Assembly: GCF_013044505.1 (NCBI RefSeq)
Contig: NZ_JABERD010000061.1
Location: 1 to 50,310 of the forward strand
DNA: 50,310 nucleotides
Source of the DNA: Streptomyces sp. S3(2020)
GTDB taxonomy: Bacteria; Actinomycetota; Actinomycetes; Streptomycetales; Streptomycetaceae
Direction: 5' to 3'
Under the pieces are notes generated by a model that was not told where the DNA came from, did no database searches, and saw only the letters and a program-made list of their open reading frames with translations. Below are positions 1-8,132 of this stretch, piece by piece (the stretch's first letter is position 1; each line of letters begins with the position of its first letter). A program made the position numbers and the translations under genes.

Positions 1-399
1 GTGCTGGCCGATCCGTTCGACGGGGGGCGGGTGTTGAGCGGAGCGGATGCGGAGTTGCTGGTGGCGGGGGCGACGGGGGCGCCGTTGCAGCCGTCGATGT
101 TGGTGCCGGCGGATCCGTTGGACGTGGTGCTGCGGATTCTGAACAACGTGCGGGCGTGGGCGGTGGCCCGGCCGGAGCGGTCGGATGTGGCGTTGTGGGC
201 GGTGGAGTTGGGGCTGCTGCTGCCTTCGCATCCGGCGCGGCTTCGGTACGAGCGGGCTCAGTTGTTGGTGCAGCGGGGGGATTTCCTGGGCGGGGCGCGG
301 GAGTTGGATGCGTACGCGGATGTCGTGGAGGCCGTGGATGAGTCGGCTTCTGCTCGGGTTCGGCAGCAGGCTCATGCCGCGCGAGCGATGTTGAACTGA
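1..399 (+). CDS. SirB1-family transglutaminase-like protein, C-terminal part
   Basis: The reading frame is open from the first base of the window to a TGA at 397-399, so this is the 3' end of a gene that begins outside; the GTG at position 1 need not be the start. The 132 visible residues open with a DPFDGG segment and continue with helical repeats (RILNNVRAWAV, then LRYERAQLLVQRGDFLGGARELDAYADV), the usual C-terminal TPR-like half of SirB1/Transglut_core2 proteins. The transglutaminase-like half is not in the window. Function in Streptomyces is unknown. It converges on the response regulator gene, with a 64-base gap holding a dispersed repeat that may act as a bidirectional terminator. Confidence 0.65.
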   Translation: MLADPFDGGRVLSGADAELLVAGATGAPLQPSMLVPADPLDVVLRILNNVRAWAVARPERSDVALWAVELGLLLPSHPARLRYERAQLLVQRGDFLGGARELDAYADVVEAVDESASARVRQQAHAARAMLN

Positions 400-415
400 C
401 GGTTGTGGGGCGACT

Positions 416-461
416 GCGGGTTCGTTGTGGCTTGTCGCGCAGTTCCCCGCGCCCCTGACGG
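416..461 (-). repeat. Dispersed 3'-end repeat, copy A
   Basis: On the minus strand a repeat with core AGGGGCGCGGGGAACTGCGC starts 5 bases after the stop codon of the response regulator. A second copy (49591-49635) matches over about 45 bases with roughly three mismatches and lies exactly 5 bases after the stop of the Nudix gene; a shorter third copy follows the methyltransferase at 25928. In this copy GGGGCG and ACTGCG at 397-413 can pair with CGCAGT and CGCCCC inside the repeat, giving a bulged hairpin between convergent genes. Confidence 0.75.
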
Positions 462-463
462 CG

Positions 464-1078
464 TTACAGCCAGCCCTTCTCCCTTGCCAGGCGCGCTGCC
501 TCCGCCCTATTTCTCACTGCCAGCTTCTGAATGGCCGTCGACAAGTAATTCCGGACCGTTCCCTGCGACAGGTGCAAGGACTCCGCCAACTCCGCGTTCG
601 TCGAGCCGTCCTCCGCCGCCCTCAAGACCTCGCGCTCCCTGTCCGTCAACGGGTTCGCGCCGTCCGCCAACGCCGCTGCCGCCAGCGTCGGGTCGATCAC
701 CCGCTCCCCCGCCAGCACCTTGCGTACCGCTGCCGCCAGTTGGGCCGCGGGGGCGTCCTTGACGAGGAAGGCGTCGGCGCCCGCCTCCATCGCGCTGCGG
801 AGGTAGCCGGGGCGGCCGAAGGTGGTGAGGACGACCAGCTTGACCGCCGGGAGCTCCTCGTGGACCCGGGCGGCCGCCTCGATGCCCGTGGCGCCCGGCA
901 TCTCGATGTCCAGGAGGGCCACGTCGACGTCGTGGGCGCGGACCGCGGCGAGCACCTCGTCGCCGCGGGCCACCTGGGCGACGACCTCGATGTCGTCCTC
1001 CAGGCCGAGGAGGGCGGCGAGTGCCTCGCGGACCATCGACTGGTCCTCGGCGAGGAGGACCTTGATCGTAGGGCTCAT
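464..1078 (-). CDS. LuxR/NarL-type response regulator
   Basis: A 204-residue DNA-binding response regulator. Residues 4-120 form a receiver domain with acidic pocket E11/D12, phosphoacceptor D57 in LLDIEMPG, the switch threonine in VLTTFG and lysine in FLVKDAP. Residues about 140-200 form a LuxR-type helix-turn-helix (LTDREREVLRAAEDG, then LSQGTVRNYLSTAIQKL). The start is the ATG at 1078, sharing an ATGA overlap with the stop of the kinase gene, so the two are translationally coupled. It closes the operon ATPase, permease, kinase, regulator. Family members of the DesR/LiaR kind sense envelope or membrane stress and often control the linked ABC-2 exporter; that target is inferred here. Confidence 0.93.
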   Translation of the reverse strand: MSPTIKVLLAEDQSMVREALAALLGLEDDIEVVAQVARGDEVLAAVRAHDVDVALLDIEMPGATGIEAAARVHEELPAVKLVVLTTFGRPGYLRSAMEAGADAFLVKDAPAAQLAAAVRKVLAGERVIDPTLAAAALADGANPLTDREREVLRAAEDGSTNAELAESLHLSQGTVRNYLSTAIQKLAVRNRAEAARLAREKGWL

Positions 1079-2265
1079 GCGCCGGATCCTACGGGCGCGG
1101 ACGTGGCGGCGGGGACCCGGGCGACCAGGCGGAACCCGTGCTTCGTACGGCCCGCCTCCAGGGTGCCGCCGGCCTTCTCCAGACGTTCGGTCAGGCCCGT
1201 CAGACCGTTGCCGGGGCCCTTGCCGGAGCCGCCCGAGCCGTTGTCCTCGACGGAGAGTTCCAGTACCGGTCCGTCGAGGGTCTGCCGCGGCAGGACCTCG
1301 ATCGTGCAGCGGGTCGCGCCGCTGTGCCGTACGACATTGGTGACCGCCTCGCGCAGCGCCCAGGCGAGGGCGGTCTCGCTCTCCTCGGGGACGCCGTCGA
1401 GGTCGGGTTCGGCGGGCACCTGCGCGATGATGTCGGCCGCGGTCAAGGCGACCTGGGCGCCCGCGAGTTCGGCGGAGAGCCGGGCGCGCCGGTAGCCGGA
1501 GACGGCCGCGCGGACGTCGACCATGGCCTGGCGGCTGACCTGTTCGATGTCGGCGACCTGCTGGGCCGCCTTGTCGGGGTGGGCGGGGAGCATCCGGCCC
1601 GCGAGCTCGCTCTTGAGGGTGATCAGCGAGAGCGAGTGGCCGAGGAGGTCGTGCAGATCCCTGGCCAGGCGCAACCGCTCCTCGTTCGCGGCCAGTTGGG
1701 CCACCGTCGCACGGGCCTTGCGCAACTCCACGGTCGTCCGCACCAGTTGCTTCACGCCCATCATCGCGAAGCCCAGGAGCAGCACCACCAGGATCAGGCT
1801 CCAGTCGTCCGCGCCCACGTGCAGGCCGACCAGGACCATCGCGAGGGTGTTCGCCCCGACCGCCCAGTACGCGATCCGCTGCGGCAGAGTGGCGCCGCAG
1901 GTGACGGAGACGTACACGAACAGGCCGATCCAGGCGCTGCCGAGGCTGAGGCACAGGACCACCGCGAGTGTGCCGAGCAGGGCGACGAGGGCGCCCACCG
2001 CCGGGCCGGAGAAGGGCCGGCCCATGTTCCTGAAGACCAGGGTCAGATAGACGCCGGTGAAGGAGACCAGGGCCACCCAGCCCGCCGCGGTCGCGGCCGT
2101 CGAATGGTCGCCGGAGTTCAGGTCCTGCACCGGTGAACCGAGGAAGATCAGCCAGGGCAGGATCCAGACGAGTTTGCGCAGCGCGTCCGCCCGGTTGCGG
2201 GGCGCCTGGCCCACCCGGATCGGGTTCTCCGCCCGGAGGTCGGCGGGCAGCCCGTCGTCGGTCAT
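1075..2265 (-). CDS. DesK/NarX-type sensor histidine kinase
   Basis: About 396 residues. The N-terminal half carries several hydrophobic segments (WILPWLIFLG, AGWVALVSFTGVYLTL, GALVALLGTLAVVLC, LILVVLLLGFAMMG), indicating a membrane-embedded sensor without a large external domain. A HisKA_3 dimerisation region follows with phosphoacceptor histidine near residue 204 in ARDLHDLLGHSLS, then a HATPase_c domain with N-box REAVTNVVRHSGA and G-box VEDNGSGG and GNGLTGLTERLE. The chosen ATG at 2265 is five bases past the permease stop at 2271; a GTG a few codons upstream would overlap the permease. Partner of the adjacent regulator. The stimulus is unknown. Confidence 0.9.
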   Translation of the reverse strand: MTDDGLPADLRAENPIRVGQAPRNRADALRKLVWILPWLIFLGSPVQDLNSGDHSTAATAAGWVALVSFTGVYLTLVFRNMGRPFSGPAVGALVALLGTLAVVLCLSLGSAWIGLFVYVSVTCGATLPQRIAYWAVGANTLAMVLVGLHVGADDWSLILVVLLLGFAMMGVKQLVRTTVELRKARATVAQLAANEERLRLARDLHDLLGHSLSLITLKSELAGRMLPAHPDKAAQQVADIEQVSRQAMVDVRAAVSGYRRARLSAELAGAQVALTAADIIAQVPAEPDLDGVPEESETALAWALREAVTNVVRHSGATRCTIEVLPRQTLDGPVLELSVEDNGSGGSGKGPGNGLTGLTERLEKAGGTLEAGRTKHGFRLVARVPAATSAPVGSGA

Positions 2266-2270
2266 CGTCC

Positions 2271-3029
2271 TCACGCCTTCAGCGTGTCCTTCCGGTACAG
2301 CCAGGCCGCGCCGCCGGTGAACAGGGCGAAGAAGACGGCGAGGACGGCGATGTCCTTGGCATGCGGGGCCTGGCTCTGCTCGATCGCCTGCCCCAGGGCA
2401 GCGTACGCGTGCGTGGGCACCCACTCGGCGATGTCCTGAAGCCACGTCGGGAAGGTCGTCGTCGGCATCCACAGGCCGCCGAGGATGGACAGCCCGAAGT
2501 AGGTGATCATCGTGATCGGTCGGACCGCGTCCCCGCTCGCGAGGTAGCCGATGGCCACGCCGAGCGCGGCGAAGACGAGACTGCCGGCCCAGATCGCGCC
2601 GGTGAGGGCGAGCCACTGCCAGGCGTCCAGTCGTACGTCCTTCACGACCGCGGCGACGGCGAAGACCACGACGATGGACGGCAGGCTGACGACCGCGGCG
2701 CTCGCGGTCTTCGCGAGGACGTAGCCCCGGCCCGGCAGCGCGGTCAGCCGCAGCTGCCGCACCCAGCCGTTCTCCCGCTCCTTGGCGATGCGCTCGCTGT
2801 TGCCCATCAGGACGGCGGTGAGGGCGCCGAAGGAGGCCATCGAGACCATCATGTAGGTCGGCAGGGTCAGGCCCGTCCCGTCGACCTTCGAGGTGCTGTC
2901 GGCGCTGCCGCCGATGAGCAGGAACAGGACCGACGGGTAGATCACCGAGAAGAACAGGAACTTGCGGTTGCGTAGGGCGCGGGTGAGTTCCAGCTTGATC
3001 AGGCCCCGCGAGGCGAATGGACTCAGCAT
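2271..3029 (-). CDS. ABC-2 type transporter permease
   Basis: A 252-residue integral membrane protein with about six hydrophobic segments (FLFFSVIYPSVLFLLIGG near the N-terminus, AVVSLPSIVVVFAVAAVV, GAIWAGSLVFAALGVAIGYL, TMITYFGLSILGGLWMPT, AVLAVFFALFTGGAAWLY at the C-terminus), the layout of an ABC2_membrane permease. It starts at ATG 3029, overlapping the ATPase gene by 7 bases, so permease and ATPase are co-translated. With its ATPase it would form an exporter of the DrrAB/LiaFGH-linked kind for a lipophilic drug, peptide or lipid. The substrate cannot be told from sequence. Confidence 0.9.
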   Translation of the reverse strand: MLSPFASRGLIKLELTRALRNRKFLFFSVIYPSVLFLLIGGSADSTSKVDGTGLTLPTYMMVSMASFGALTAVLMGNSERIAKERENGWVRQLRLTALPGRGYVLAKTASAAVVSLPSIVVVFAVAAVVKDVRLDAWQWLALTGAIWAGSLVFAALGVAIGYLASGDAVRPITMITYFGLSILGGLWMPTTTFPTWLQDIAEWVPTHAYAALGQAIEQSQAPHAKDIAVLAVFFALFTGGAAWLYRKDTLKA

Positions 3030-3943
3030 GAGGTACGAGCCTCCTCGGCGGCGGTGATGGCGACGAACGCCTGCTCCAGGCCGAGCCCGGCGACCTCCAG
3101 GTTGCGGGGGTAGAGGCCCAGGCCGTAGAGGGCGTGGACGGTGGCGTCGGCGTCGGTGGACTGGATCCGGACGGTGGGACCGGAGACGGTGAGGGTGGTG
3201 AGGAAGGGAAGGCCGCGCAGGGCGGTCTCGTCGACGCGGCCCTCGGCACGGTCCTCCAGGTCGAAGGAGATCCGCCGTACGCCCGCCTTCGCCTTGATCT
3301 CGGCCGCGGTCCCGTCCGCGAGGAGCCGGCCGCGGTGCAGGACGAGCACGCGGTCGGCGATCGCGTCGGCCTCTTCGAGGTAGTGGGTGGCGAACAGGAC
3401 GGTCCGCCCCTGGTCGGCCTGCTCGCGCATGGTGGCCCAGAAGCCCTGGCGGGTGGTGACGTCCATGCCGGTGGTGGGCTCGTCGAGGACGATCAGGTCG
3501 CTGTCGCCGGCGGTCGCGAGGGCGAAGCGGACCCGCTGGGCCTGGCCGCCGGAGAGCTTGTCGACCTTGCGGTCGGCGAGCTGGGAGATCCCGGCGCGGG
3601 CGAGCACGTCGTTCGGCCGGTACGGCTTCGGGTGCAGACCGCAGGCCAGCCGCACCAGCTCCGCGACCGTCACCTCGTCCATCAGCCCGCCGCTCTGGAG
3701 CATCGCCCCGACCCGCCCGGCGACGATCGCCTCCCGCGGTCCGCTGCCGAAGATCCGCACCCTGCCGCTGTCGGGGTTCCTCAGTCCGAGCAGCAGATCG
3801 AGCGTGGTCGACTTACCGGCCCCGTTGGGCCCCAGCAGAGCCACGGTCTCGCCCGGATACAGACTCAGTGTCAGACCGTCCACGGCCCGCACATCGCCGT
3901 ACGCCTTGCTCACCTGGTCGAATTCGACCGCTGTCGTTGTCAT
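3023..3943 (-). CDS. ABC transporter ATP-binding protein (DrrA-like)
   Basis: A 306-residue cytoplasmic ATPase. The Walker A motif GPNGAGKST is at residues 38-46, the signature LSGGQ near 135, Walker B LIVLDEPT just after, and the H-loop histidine is in FATHYLEEAD. A C-terminal regulatory stretch (about 225-300) is typical of DrrA/CcmA-type exporters. It is the first gene of the four-gene operon. The start ATG at 3943 has only a weak GGA ribosome site. The 129 bases upstream contain an ATGACA-GA-TGTCAT palindrome and, further up, the terminator of the preceding gene, so the operon promoter must lie in roughly 3944-4018. Confidence 0.93.
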   Translation of the reverse strand: MTTTAVEFDQVSKAYGDVRAVDGLTLSLYPGETVALLGPNGAGKSTTLDLLLGLRNPDSGRVRIFGSGPREAIVAGRVGAMLQSGGLMDEVTVAELVRLACGLHPKPYRPNDVLARAGISQLADRKVDKLSGGQAQRVRFALATAGDSDLIVLDEPTTGMDVTTRQGFWATMREQADQGRTVLFATHYLEEADAIADRVLVLHRGRLLADGTAAEIKAKAGVRRISFDLEDRAEGRVDETALRGLPFLTTLTVSGPTVRIQSTDADATVHALYGLGLYPRNLEVAGLGLEQAFVAITAAEEARTSC

Positions 3944-4003
3944 GCGATCCAGGGTGCCGCGCGGGCCTTCTCGCCCGGCAGTGTCGGCGGTCCTGACTGC
4001 CGG

Positions 4004-4017
4004 ATGACAGATGTCAT
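4004..4017. promoter_or_regulatory. Palindrome upstream of the ABC/two-component operon
   Basis: ATGACA and TGTCAT are perfect inverted arms separated by GA, 61 bases upstream of the ATPase start codon and just before the terminator of the upstream gene. A short dyad of this kind, in AT-richer sequence than its surroundings, is a plausible operator for the operon's own LuxR-type regulator. That role is inferred; no promoter hexamers could be assigned with confidence. Confidence 0.3.
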
Positions 4018-4018
4018 A

Positions 4019-4060
4019 CGACGAGGGGGCACCCGGCGTGTGCCGGATGCCCCCTCGTCG
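4019..4060 (-). terminator. Strong hairpin terminator of the peptidoglycan-binding protein gene
   Basis: CGACGAGGGGGCA at 4019-4031 pairs perfectly with TGCCCCCTCGTCG at 4048-4060. The stem extends inward through one mismatch and CCGGC/GCCGG to a GTGT loop at 4038-4041. It lies 12 bases past the stop codon of the 4073-6646 gene and separates it from the downstream ABC operon. There is no T-tract, which is usual in Streptomyces. Confidence 0.85.
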
Positions 4061-4072
4061 GTGCGAGGACCG

Positions 4073-6646
4073 CTAGCTGGGGTTGGTGTCGATCTCCCCG
4101 GTGCGCTCCGCGGTCGTCTTGCCGAGCAGCACCTTGCGCAGTACGGAGACGACGTCCTGCGGCAGGACGTCCCGCTTCCCGGTCGCCGTCGTGACCTTCA
4201 CGCCGTCGAAGGTGGTGCCGTACGCCTCCTTCAGCGCCTCCAGGTCGTAGGTGTCCACGAGCTTGCCGTCGATGGCCTTGACGCCGAGGATCTTCGGCAG
4301 GGACAGGGCGCCGAACTGGATCGGCTGACTGCCGCCCGTGATCGTGACGAGACCGGACATCGCGGGCTTCGCGAACGCCTTCATCATGCGGTCGACCTCG
4401 GCGTTGGTGATCGACGGCTGCTGGGCGGTCGTCGCGACCGTCACCGTGCCGCCGTTGCCGGTCTCCACCTGGGCGCGGTACGCCTCCTCGACCGCGGTGG
4501 TCGACTTGGCGACGTCGATGCCCTTGCCCTCCTTGCCGTAGACGGCGACGGCCTTGCCGGCGGAGGTGAACTTGATCGTGCCCTCGGTCACCGAGCCCGA
4601 GGCGCCGCCGGCGTCCTGGAGGGCGGCGGTCAGCTTCTCCTCGTCGACCGGCATGTTCGGGTCGACGACGCGGTGGTTGCCGAAGAGGGAGCCGATGACG
4701 GACATGGGGTTGTAGTCGCTCTGCGCGGCCGCGGCGACCGTGGCCTGCTCGTCGAACTGGAGGCCCGCCTGGTCCGGCTTGAGCTCGACGGTCTTGCCGC
4801 CGACCGACAGCTTCAGCGGCTTGTTCACCCGGTCGCCGAAGGCCTCGTCGAGCTTCTTGACGGCGTCGTCGCGGGTGCCGCCGCCGATGTCGACGCCGAG
4901 CACCGTGGTGCCCTTGGGCACGTCGGAGTGGTTCATCAGCAGCCCGGCACCGTAGGCGCCGCCCGCGATGACGAACAGACCGCTGCCGACCAGGACCAGC
5001 TTGTTGCGGCCCTTCTTCTTGGCTTTCTTGGCCTTCTTGGACGAGGCCGGCACGTTCTGCGCCACCGGCTCGGGGAGCTTCGGCGCGGTGTGCTGCATCG
5101 GCCCGTCGGACGGGGCGCCCGGCCCGAACGGGGAGTTCTGGACGCCGGGCGGCACGACCGGGATGCCGCTGGTGACGGTGTGCCCGGAGACGTTGTCCAG
5201 CGGGGTGCCGTAGCCGGGGGCGCCCGGTTCGGGGGCCGGCTTCTGCGGGGTGAGGATCGCGGTGTCGTCGCTCAGACCGCCACCGGGGCCACGACCGGGT
5301 CCGCCGGGGCCGCCGTGGGGACCGGCACCGGGGAGGGTGCCCGCGCCGGGACCTGCGAGGCCGGTCATTCCGGCGGAGGCACCGGGAGCACCGGGACCGC
5401 CAGGGGCGCCGTAGCCGCCCAGGACACCGGGTCCGGGGCCGCCGGGACGCGGCTGACCGCCGGGGCCACCAGGGCCGCCAGGTCCGCGGTGACCACCAGG
5501 GCCGCCCGGAACACCAGGACCGGCGAATCCGCCCGGACCGCCGCTGACCGGCGGTACGACCGGGCCGTCACCGGTGACCGGGCCGCCGGTCGGACCCGCG
5601 GGGCCCTGGGGGCCGCCACGGCCGTTGGGGCCGGTGAAGTCGTTCGGGCCGTTGAAGTCGTTGGAGGGGTCGAAGCGGTGCGAGCCGGTCGAGCTGTTGA
5701 AGTCGTCCAGGCGGTGCGATCCCGTAGAGCTGTTGAAGTCGTCGGAGCCGCCGAAGCCGTTCGCGCCACCCGGGCCGCCCGGGCCGCCCATGCCACCCGG
5801 GCCGCCCTGGGCGCCGTAACCGCCCTGTCCGACAGGTCCGCTCTGGACGCTCTGACCGTTCTGGCCGTTCTGCGCACCGCCGCCGCGCTCCGTGAAGTAC
5901 GGCAGCTCGTCGCGCCGCGGCTCGCCACCCGGACGCGGGCCGTTGCCCAGCGGCCCCGCCGCCAGCGCCTCGGTCACGTCGAAGGAGCCGGTGCCGCCGC
6001 CGTGTCCGGGCGCCACGGGTCCGCCGGTCGCACCGGGGAGCCCCGCACCGTTCGTACCGCCGCCGGGACGGGGACCGCCGGGCACGCTCATGGCACCGAC
6101 CACACCACCGGGGCGTCCGGCGCCGGACGCCGGACGCGCACCGGCCGGAGCGGCAGGGGCACCGGCACCGGCACCGGCACCGGCACCGGCACCAGCCGCA
6201 CCCGAACCGCCGGGCACACCCGCCCCGTTGGTCGCACCGCCGCCCTGACCGCCCTTGGGCGGGCCGGACTTGCGCGGCGCGAACCAGTTGCTCGCCTTCT
6301 CGTCGGCGGGCGGCGCGGGCTCGGCCACAGGCGCGGCGGGGCCCGTGGGGGCGCCCGGTGCCGGCGTCTCGGCCGCGGCGGCCGCGGCGGGCGCGGCGGG
6401 CTCGGCATCCGCGACCGGTGTACGCACGACGACCGGCGGAATGGGCCGCGACCCGGGGATGTTGATCCGGATACGGGTCGTCAGCGTGGTCTCGGTCTTG
6501 CGTTCCTCGGACTGCGCGCCCGAACGGCCCGCGTCCGTACCGTCGTCGGAAGCCATGGGGGTCCCATAGGGCGGCGTGCCCGAAGGGTAGGCGGCTCCAC
6601 CGCGCCCGTTGGGCCCGGAGGACGGACTGTCAGTTTCACGACTCAA
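4073..6646 (-). CDS. Pro/Gly-rich membrane protein with peptidoglycan-binding (PG_binding_4-like) region
   Basis: An 857-residue protein in three parts. Residues 1 to about 540 are low-complexity, rich in Gly, Pro, Ala and Asn, with GA repeats and a duplicated DDFNSSTGSHR motif. A lysine-rich stretch (KKAKKAKKKGRNK) precedes one membrane helix at about 550-572 (LVLVGSGLFVIAGGAYGAGLL). The remaining ~285 residues begin GVDIGGGTRDDAVKKLDEAFGDRV and resemble the putative peptidoglycan-binding domain found beside VanW and L,D-transpeptidase domains, but neither catalytic domain is visible. By the positive-inside rule the N-terminal half is cytoplasmic and the C-terminal half extracellular. The role is likely in the cell envelope, perhaps linking cytoplasmic partners to the wall. 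It stands alone, ended by a strong terminator. Confidence 0.75.
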   Translation of the reverse strand: MSRETDSPSSGPNGRGGAAYPSGTPPYGTPMASDDGTDAGRSGAQSEERKTETTLTTRIRINIPGSRPIPPVVVRTPVADAEPAAPAAAAAAETPAPGAPTGPAAPVAEPAPPADEKASNWFAPRKSGPPKGGQGGGATNGAGVPGGSGAAGAGAGAGAGAGAPAAPAGARPASGAGRPGGVVGAMSVPGGPRPGGGTNGAGLPGATGGPVAPGHGGGTGSFDVTEALAAGPLGNGPRPGGEPRRDELPYFTERGGGAQNGQNGQSVQSGPVGQGGYGAQGGPGGMGGPGGPGGANGFGGSDDFNSSTGSHRLDDFNSSTGSHRFDPSNDFNGPNDFTGPNGRGGPQGPAGPTGGPVTGDGPVVPPVSGGPGGFAGPGVPGGPGGHRGPGGPGGPGGQPRPGGPGPGVLGGYGAPGGPGAPGASAGMTGLAGPGAGTLPGAGPHGGPGGPGRGPGGGLSDDTAILTPQKPAPEPGAPGYGTPLDNVSGHTVTSGIPVVPPGVQNSPFGPGAPSDGPMQHTAPKLPEPVAQNVPASSKKAKKAKKKGRNKLVLVGSGLFVIAGGAYGAGLLMNHSDVPKGTTVLGVDIGGGTRDDAVKKLDEAFGDRVNKPLKLSVGGKTVELKPDQAGLQFDEQATVAAAAQSDYNPMSVIGSLFGNHRVVDPNMPVDEEKLTAALQDAGGASGSVTEGTIKFTSAGKAVAVYGKEGKGIDVAKSTTAVEEAYRAQVETGNGGTVTVATTAQQPSITNAEVDRMMKAFAKPAMSGLVTITGGSQPIQFGALSLPKILGVKAIDGKLVDTYDLEALKEAYGTTFDGVKVTTATGKRDVLPQDVVSVLRKVLLGKTTAERTGEIDTNPS
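5676..5747. repeat. Tandem 36-base duplication inside the low-complexity gene
   Basis: Two consecutive 36-base units (5676-5711 and 5712-5747) share most bases and encode two copies of a 12-residue unit containing DFNSSTGSHR. Phase is kept, so this is an in-frame coding duplication. Confidence 0.8.
6158..6193. repeat. Hexanucleotide GGCACC repeat, six copies
   Basis: Six perfect GGCACC units encode an alternating Gly-Ala tract on the minus strand in the N-terminal low-complexity region of the peptidoglycan-binding membrane protein. Copy-number change by slippage would keep the reading frame. Confidence 0.85.
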
Positions 6647-6806
6647 GGCAGGTTCTCCCGGTTGGCTCCACCGGCCGTGTCGACCTCAACTGCGCGGGCG
6701 GCTCGGCGGCGCGCACCACCATACTGGCCACTTCTGGCGCGTATCCCACGACCGCTGGGGAAACCCACACCGGACTCGCACGTCCCAGCGGCGGCGAAGT
6801 GGTACG

Positions 6807-7217
6807 TCACTTGCCAAGTCGGACGCCATCGCCGCCCGGTTGCCGCCCCAGCCCAAGCGTGGCGCAGATCACAGCTGTGGCCATCCCGCCGAGCAGAAAC
6901 AGATACGAGCCGGTTCCCGCGCCGAAGAGGAAGTCCCCTTCGGGTCGGCTCGCGGTGAGCAGGATGACGGCGAGCATCCAACCACCGGCGGGGGCGACGG
7001 CCCCGCCCCGGCTGCCGAGGGCGCGCGCGCCGCCCACGCAGAGCCCGGCCTCACCGGCGAGCGCGAGCAGCAGCCCGCCCGGGAACCAGCCGGCCTGCAC
7101 CAGTGACCCGGCGGCGCCGACGACCGCGCCGAGCGCGAAGAGGCCGACGTACACCAGCGCCCGTCCGGCGGCGGGCGCCTTCAGGGGCTGGGCGAGCAGG
7201 GATCCGGGCTCGTTCAC
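6807..7217 (-). CDS. DUF6113-like small integral membrane protein
   Basis: A 136-residue protein with four likely membrane segments: ALVYVGLFALGAVVGAAGSLV, GGLLLALAGEAGLCVGGARAL, GGWMLAVILLTA and YLFLLGGMATAVICATLGLG. It matches from memory the DUF6113 family that follows mshB in Streptomyces. Its start overlaps the end of mshB by 4 bases (ATGA), so the two are co-translated. Function is unknown. The coupling to mshB is conserved gene order rather than evidence of a role in mycothiol synthesis. Confidence 0.75.
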   Translation of the reverse strand: MNEPGSLLAQPLKAPAAGRALVYVGLFALGAVVGAAGSLVQAGWFPGGLLLALAGEAGLCVGGARALGSRGGAVAPAGGWMLAVILLTASRPEGDFLFGAGTGSYLFLLGGMATAVICATLGLGRQPGGDGVRLGK

Positions 7218-8074
7218 GAGGTCGCCTCCGTACCGGCGAAAAGATCGGTCTCGCGCGCTCCGGGTGCCTTTTCGCCGCGTACCAACTCGTAGTACTCGGT
7301 GGTGAAGACGGGCTGCGCGAGGTCGTTGGACAGCACGAAGTACGGCTCGGCGACGGTGACCTGGGTGGCGTGCGCGGCCATCGCGGCGGCCTTGGCGGCG
7401 GCGTACGCGGTGCCGTCGATCTCGGTGGTGATCCGTTCGTCGGCCACGACACCGGGGACGTCGTCGAGGACGCCCGGCTTGTCGAAGGGCAGCCCGGGCA
7501 GCACCTCGGCCAGCCGCTCGAAGGCCTCCTCGCCCACCGAGCGCGGGACGCGGTTCCAGTAGATCTTGGGGATCGTCCAGCCCGCTTCGGCGGCCAGGTC
7601 GGCGGCACGCATGGCGACGCGGTGGGCCTGGATGTGGTCGGGGTGGCCGTAGCCGCCGTGCTCGTCGTAGGTGACGAGCACCTGGGGGCGTACCTCCAGG
7701 ATCACCTTGACCAGCTGGGCTGCGGCCTCGTCGACGTCCGCCTGCCAGAAGCAGGCGGGGTCGTCGTTGTCGGCGAGGCCCATCATCCCGGAGTCCCGGT
7801 AGTGACCGGGGCCGCCGAGCAGACGGAAGTCCTGGACGCCGAGCTCGCGCATCGCGGCGGTGAGCTCGCCCAGCCGGTACTCGCCGAGGACGGCGCCGGT
7901 GAGGTGCTGGAGCTCGGCCGGGATGACCTCGCCGCGCTCACCGAGCGTGCAGGTGACCAGGGTCACGAGGGCACCCTCGGCCGCATAGCGAGCCATCGTC
8001 GCGCCGTTGTTGATCGACTCGTCGTCCGGGTGCGCGTGCACCAGCAGCAGACGCCGGGCGGGGGGTTCCGTCAT
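7214..8074 (-). CDS. mshB: N-acetyl-1-D-myo-inositol-2-amino-2-deoxy-alpha-D-glucopyranoside deacetylase MshB
   Basis: A 286-residue zinc amidohydrolase of the PIG-L/LmbE family. It removes the acetyl group from GlcNAc-Ins to give GlcN-Ins, the second committed enzymatic step of mycothiol synthesis in actinobacteria, and works in the cytoplasm. The metal-binding motif HAHPDDES lies at residues 13-20, with H15 and D18 as expected ligands, and the third ligand is in GYGHPDHIQAHR near residue 148. Length fits the family. The related paralogue Mca (mycothiol conjugate amidase) shares these motifs, but the size and the linked DUF6113 gene favour MshB. Confidence 0.9.
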   Translation of the reverse strand: MTEPPARRLLLVHAHPDDESINNGATMARYAAEGALVTLVTCTLGERGEVIPAELQHLTGAVLGEYRLGELTAAMRELGVQDFRLLGGPGHYRDSGMMGLADNDDPACFWQADVDEAAAQLVKVILEVRPQVLVTYDEHGGYGHPDHIQAHRVAMRAADLAAEAGWTIPKIYWNRVPRSVGEEAFERLAEVLPGLPFDKPGVLDDVPGVVADERITTEIDGTAYAAAKAAAMAAHATQVTVAEPYFVLSNDLAQPVFTTEYYELVRGEKAPGARETDLFAGTEATS

Positions 8075-8132
8075 GGACCCACCCTACGAGGCTCCCGGCC
8101 TCCACCCGTGCCCACCCACTGCCCTGCCGCCG

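Noticed and set aside
3134..6958. A 1274-codon plus-strand open frame opposite the ABC and peptidoglycan-binding genes
   Set aside because: It crosses several well-supported minus-strand genes, has highly repetitive Arg/Gly/Ala/Val composition and no domain. It is a GC-driven shadow.
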